Below are positions 17,221 to 19,582 of a DNA stretch of 19,582 nt, piece after piece; the stretch's first letter is position 1; each line of letters begins with the position of its first letter. Position numbers and translations under genes: made by a program. This DNA comes from Deltaproteobacteria bacterium (GTDB taxonomy: Bacteria; Myxococcota; B64-G9). The stretch covers positions 1 through 19,582 of the forward strand of contig QMME01000023.1 in assembly GCA_003647095.1 (NCBI GenBank), in the 5' to 3' direction. The notes below the pieces were generated by a model that ran no database searches, had not been told where the DNA came from, and saw nothing but the letters and a program-made list of their open reading frames with translations.

Positions 17221-18610
17221 CGCGGCAACGGAGCCGGCCGCGCTGATCCTGCTGGCGTTGCTGCTGCTGGCCGGCTGCCCCGGACCGGCCCACCTCCCCC
17301 CCACCCCGGGGGACGGAGGTACGAACGGAGCCGGAAAACCCGGGGACAGGCCCAGAGATATTCCTTGTGATACGGTTGGTTGCAGTCCCGAGAAGCCATC
17401 CGCCAGCGGAGGAACCACCTCCCCGGAGAGCATCTCCGGGCCGGCGCCGGCGGTGGAATTCCGGGCCGCCTGGGTGGCCCGCTGGGACTATCGCCGCGCC
17501 GAGGACGTCCGGCGCATCATCGGCGAGCTGGCCCGGGCCGGCTTCAATGCCGTGTACTTCCAGGTGCGCGGCACCGCCGATGCCTATTATCGTTCCCGGG
17601 TGGCCCCCTGGGCGGCTCCACTTTCCGGCAAGTTGGGCCGCGACCCGGGTTGGGATCCGCTCCAGGTGGCCATTGACACGGCCGCGGCCGAGGGTGTCGA
17701 GCTGCATGCCTGGGTCAACGCCTGCACCGCCTGGAAGGGCAGCAAGCCCCCGGGCCGGAGTCAACCCCGCCACCTGCTGCGGTCACACCCCGACTGGCTG
17801 GTACGTGGTCCCGACGGCAAGCCCCGGCGTGGCCCCGGTGGCTACCTGTTTTTCAACCCCGCCCTTCCCGGTTTCCAGAAGCACCTGGAGGCGGTGGTGG
17901 CCGAGCTGGTGTCGTTCTACCACCTGGACGGCGTACACCTGGACTACATCCGTTACCCGGCTGCCGACACCTCGCACGATCGGCTCTCGGCCCGGCTGTT
18001 TCGCCGGGCCCGGCGCCAGCAAGCCGACCTCACCCTGGCGGCCTGGCAACGGCGGGAACTCGGCCGACTGGTGGCGCGGCTTACCGAGATCGTCCACCGC
18101 GCCCGGCCCCGCGCCGAGGTCAGTGCCGCGGTGTTCGGCATCTGGCAGAACCGCTGGGGATGGAAAAATGTCACCGCGGGATTTCACGACTTTCACCAGG
18201 ATTCGCTGGACTGGGCCGATCACGGTGCCATCGACACCCTGGTACCCATGCTCTACTGGCCCTGCAGCCGGCCCCCCGGTGGCCGGGCCGATTTTCTCAC
18301 CCTGGCCCGCCACTTCGCCGCCCGGCGCGGCCGGGCCCGGCTGGTGGCCGGCCTGAACGTGGCCTCCGGAAAGGCCGCCGAGCTGTACCGGCAGGTCGAG
18401 ATCAGCCGCCGGCTGGGCTTCGACGGGGTGGCCCTGTTCTCCTACGGCCTGCTCCGCGAACACGGGCTGCTCGACAAGCTGCCCCGGCGTGTGTTCGCCC
18501 GGCCGGCCCTGGCCCGCCCCCCGGCACCGGCGGGGACGGAGGTATCGTTGGAGATCGGGCGGGAGAGGGCGGCGCGTATGGCGAAGTGGACATGTTCCTG
18601 GTGGCGCTGA
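17198..18610 (+). CDS. GHL10-type (DUF187) glycosidase-like lipoprotein
   Basis: About 470 residues from GTG 17198; the start is uncertain because it lies in the tandem repeat. The lipobox LLLLAGC puts the lipidated Cys at 17276-17278. A linker of about 60 residues (to 17455) contains REP-like DNA. The catalytic-like barrel then shows the family blocks VEFRAAWVARWDYR, GFNAVYFQVRGTADAYY, DPLQVAID, ELHAWVNACTAW, FFNPALPGFQ and DGVHLDYIRYP. Members of the glycosyl hydrolase-like 10 family are thought to act on peptidoglycan or envelope glycans, anchored outside the cytoplasm; the exact substrate is unknown. The C-terminus overlaps the next gene by 19 nt, and a further REP-like motif (18532-18544) is read through near the end. 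TTG at 17258 would not leave a proper signal peptide. Confidence 0.85.
   Translation: MQCAGYRVAATEPAALILLALLLLAGCPGPAHLPPTPGDGGTNGAGKPGDRPRDIPCDTVGCSPEKPSASGGTTSPESISGPAPAVEFRAAWVARWDYRRAEDVRRIIGELARAGFNAVYFQVRGTADAYYRSRVAPWAAPLSGKLGRDPGWDPLQVAIDTAAAEGVELHAWVNACTAWKGSKPPGRSQPRHLLRSHPDWLVRGPDGKPRRGPGGYLFFNPALPGFQKHLEAVVAELVSFYHLDGVHLDYIRYPAADTSHDRLSARLFRRARRQQADLTLAAWQRRELGRLVARLTEIVHRARPRAEVSAAVFGIWQNRWGWKNVTAGFHDFHQDSLDWADHGAIDTLVPMLYWPCSRPPGGRADFLTLARHFAARRGRARLVAGLNVASGKAAELYRQVEISRRLGFDGVALFSYGLLREHGLLDKLPRRVFARPALARPPAPAGTEVSLEIGRERAARMAKWTCSWWR
17309..17321 (+). repeat. REP-like motif, class C (GGGGACGGAGGTA), copy 1
   Basis: 13 nt identical to 18532-18544; 12 of them recur inverted at 4251-4262. 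It is read in frame as part of the linker of the GHL10-type lipoprotein. Confidence 0.6.
17339..17354 (+). repeat. REP-like motif, class B (CCCGGGGACAGGCCCA), copy 1
   Basis: 16 nt identical to 19464-19479, with a 13-nt core also at 19409-19421. It is followed by a short lower-GC stretch (about 17355-17390). It lies in the linker of the GHL10-type lipoprotein, 17 nt after a class C motif in the same orientation. Confidence 0.7.
18532..18544 (+). repeat. REP-like motif, class C, copy 2
   Basis: Exact repeat of 17309-17321, located at the extreme C-terminal coding end of the GHL10-type gene and about 48 nt before the next start. Confidence 0.6.
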
Positions 18611-19383
18611 CCAGGTGGGGCCGCCCCCTGGAGGAGGAACTGGTCCCGCTGGGCCGACTGCTGGGGCTCGCTCCCTACGACGTTCGCTTGCGGGCGGGTG
18701 GGCCGCTGCCGGTGGTCCTGTCGGTCGGCGGCGGCCGGGATGCCGCCGGCCGGCTGCTGCGCGCACTGCGCCGGCGCGGGCACGGGGCGGTGGCCTGCGA
18801 CATGGACCGGGCGGCGGCCCTGCTGGCCGGCCGCGTCGAGCCGCGAGATTTCCTCCTCGGCGAGGAGTCCCTCACCCTCGCCGACATCGCGGTGGAGATT
18901 CCCTACCGGAACATCGCCGCCCTGGTACTGGCCACCAGCTCCCGGGAACAGATCGGCAAGTCGGTGACCAAGCAGCGGAAACTGAGCCTGACCCGGGCCG
19001 CGGTGACCGGGGGGCTGGCGCTGACCAAGAAGGTGAAGAAGGAGGTCCGGCACCGGCAGGAGATGCGCGAGCGGGTGCTGTACCTGTTCCGCCTGCCTCC
19101 CTCGTCGCCCTACCTGCTGGTAGAGAGCCGGCTGCGCTACGCTGGCCTGGGGGAGCTGATGGTCTCCACCCGGGCGGAGAACTTCGTCTCCCTGGTAAAC
19201 ATCCTCCGGGCCCGGGCCCCGGGGGCCTTCTTCGACGATCGCCTGGTCACGGCGCCGCGCAAGCGCGGGCTGGTGGCCATCTCCGGGGGCATGGAATCCA
19301 CCATGGAGTCATACTCCAACACTCCGGAAAACGACCTGGCCGCCTACCTGCTGCTCGCCGCCCACCTCCAGAAGCAGCTGTAA
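18592..19383 (+). CDS. Unrecognised conserved-looking protein
   Basis: 263 residues from ATG 18592; GTG 18586 is also possible. I do not recognise the family with certainty. The N-terminal 60 residues (MFLVALTRWGRPLEEELVPL, then APYDVRLRAGGPLPVVLSV) resemble hypothetical proteins I associate with myxobacterial and deltaproteobacterial genomes. The middle is a basic stretch (GKSVTKQRKLSLTRAAVTGG, then KKVKKEVRHRQEM), and the C-terminal half includes YLLVESRLRYAGLGELM. No signal peptide, membrane span or known catalytic motif is seen, so it is probably cytoplasmic. Codon use matches the neighbours, supporting a real gene. It overlaps the upstream gene by 19 nt. A good ribosome site (GGGAGAGG) sits 9 nt before an out-of-frame ATG at 18578 that encodes only ten residues. 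Confidence 0.72.
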   Translation: MFLVALTRWGRPLEEELVPLGRLLGLAPYDVRLRAGGPLPVVLSVGGGRDAAGRLLRALRRRGHGAVACDMDRAAALLAGRVEPRDFLLGEESLTLADIAVEIPYRNIAALVLATSSREQIGKSVTKQRKLSLTRAAVTGGLALTKKVKKEVRHRQEMRERVLYLFRLPPSSPYLLVESRLRYAGLGELMVSTRAENFVSLVNILRARAPGAFFDDRLVTAPRKRGLVAISGGMESTMESYSNTPENDLAAYLLLAAHLQKQL

Positions 19384-19408
19384 CCACCTGTAACATATAA
19401 GCAAAACA

Positions 19409-19421
19409 CGGGGACAGGCCC
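19409..19421 (+). repeat. REP-like motif, class B, copy 2
   Basis: CGGGGACAGGCCC, the shared 13-nt core of class B, 26 nt after the stop of the previous gene. Confidence 0.65.
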
Positions 19422-19450
19422 GCGGGTGCGCGAGCCCGCGGGTGCGCGGG
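19419..19450 (+). repeat. GC-rich tandem pair between two class B motifs
   Basis: Two near-identical 16-nt units, CCCGCGGGTGCGCGAG then CCCGCGGGTGCGCGGG, each internally palindromic (CCCGCGGG). They sit between class B copies 2 and 3. Confidence 0.7.
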
Positions 19451-19463
19451 TGGCCCGCAGGTT

Positions 19464-19479
19464 CCCGGGGACAGGCCCA
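19464..19479 (+). repeat. REP-like motif, class B, copy 3
   Basis: 16 nt identical to 17339-17354, in the same orientation as copy 2. It is followed by a lower-GC stretch (ACAAATTTCTGTGGATTTGC) containing an imperfect palindrome. Confidence 0.7.
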
Positions 19480-19582
19480 CAAATTTCTGTGGATTTGCGA
19501 GGACCAAAGTGGTAGTCCCACAGGAAATGGTACCCGTCGCGAGCTACGACTGCCTGTCGCTCAAGCTGCTCTGCCGATGCTC

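Larger units (their letters stand above)
19344..19582 (-). other. Possible C-terminal end of a minus-strand ORF running off the right edge
   Basis: One minus-strand frame is open from the right edge to a TAG at 19346-19344. Its outer part reads as plausible protein (AEQLERQAVVARDGYHFLWD, then YHFGPRKSTEI) before passing into the class B repeats. Its codons are less GC-ending than the neighbours, as in the RAYT gene. It could be the tail of another mobile-element gene, or chance. The rest of this 199-nt stretch after 19383 holds only the repeats listed separately. Confidence 0.2.

Overview
This is a GC-rich window with dense coding, short or overlapping gene junctions and strongly G/C-ending codons. 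The mix of genes suggests a high-GC anaerobic or facultative bacterium of the former Deltaproteobacteria (Desulfobacterota, Desulfuromonadota or Deferrisoma-like lineages). Those genes are System II cytochrome c biogenesis, ADP-forming acyl-CoA synthetase, an acetyl-CoA hydrolase/transferase fused to GNAT, sodium-pump decarboxylase subunits and a REP-associated transposase. This placement is an inference from gene content, not from a marker gene.

Region 1 (1-6351, minus strand) is a maltose-type carbohydrate ABC transport operon with a mobile element at its head. In transcription order it holds a RAYT-type transposase (6278-5133), a glucodextranase-C-like lipoprotein (5140-4250), a MalK-type ATPase (4202-3117), a fused binding protein plus MalF-type permease (3115-875) and a MalG-type permease cut by the left edge (872-1). 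The MalG-type permease is the most unusual object here. An uninterrupted reading frame carries a c-type cytochrome domain (CFACH heme motif, W/DP motif, candidate distal Met) between its first and second membrane spans, in the part predicted to face the periplasm. The binding protein is fused to the partner permease, so heme domain, sugar receptor and channel would lie in one membrane complex. I infer a redox-linked sugar importer; its function is unknown.

Region 2 (6423-8001, plus) holds the gamma-like and beta subunits of a sodium-translocating decarboxylase, without the alpha (carboxyltransferase) subunit. Region 3 (8030-10809, minus) holds ccsA and resB, the System II apparatus that would attach heme to CxxCH proteins such as the permease in region 1. 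Region 4 (10946-11968, plus) is moaA with a good sigma70-type promoter. Region 5 (12011-16005, minus) is a two-gene operon for ADP-forming acyl-CoA synthetase and a CoA-transferase/hydrolase fused to a GNAT domain.

Region 6 (16149-19383, plus) holds a MoxR-type AAA+ ATPase, a GHL10-type glycosidase-like lipoprotein and an unrecognised protein. Small GGGGAC-headed repeats are scattered through regions 1 and 6. One class makes inverted ends around the RAYT gene. Several copies lie inside or against coding sequence, including the signal peptide of one lipoprotein and the linker of another. No tRNA, rRNA or CRISPR array was seen.
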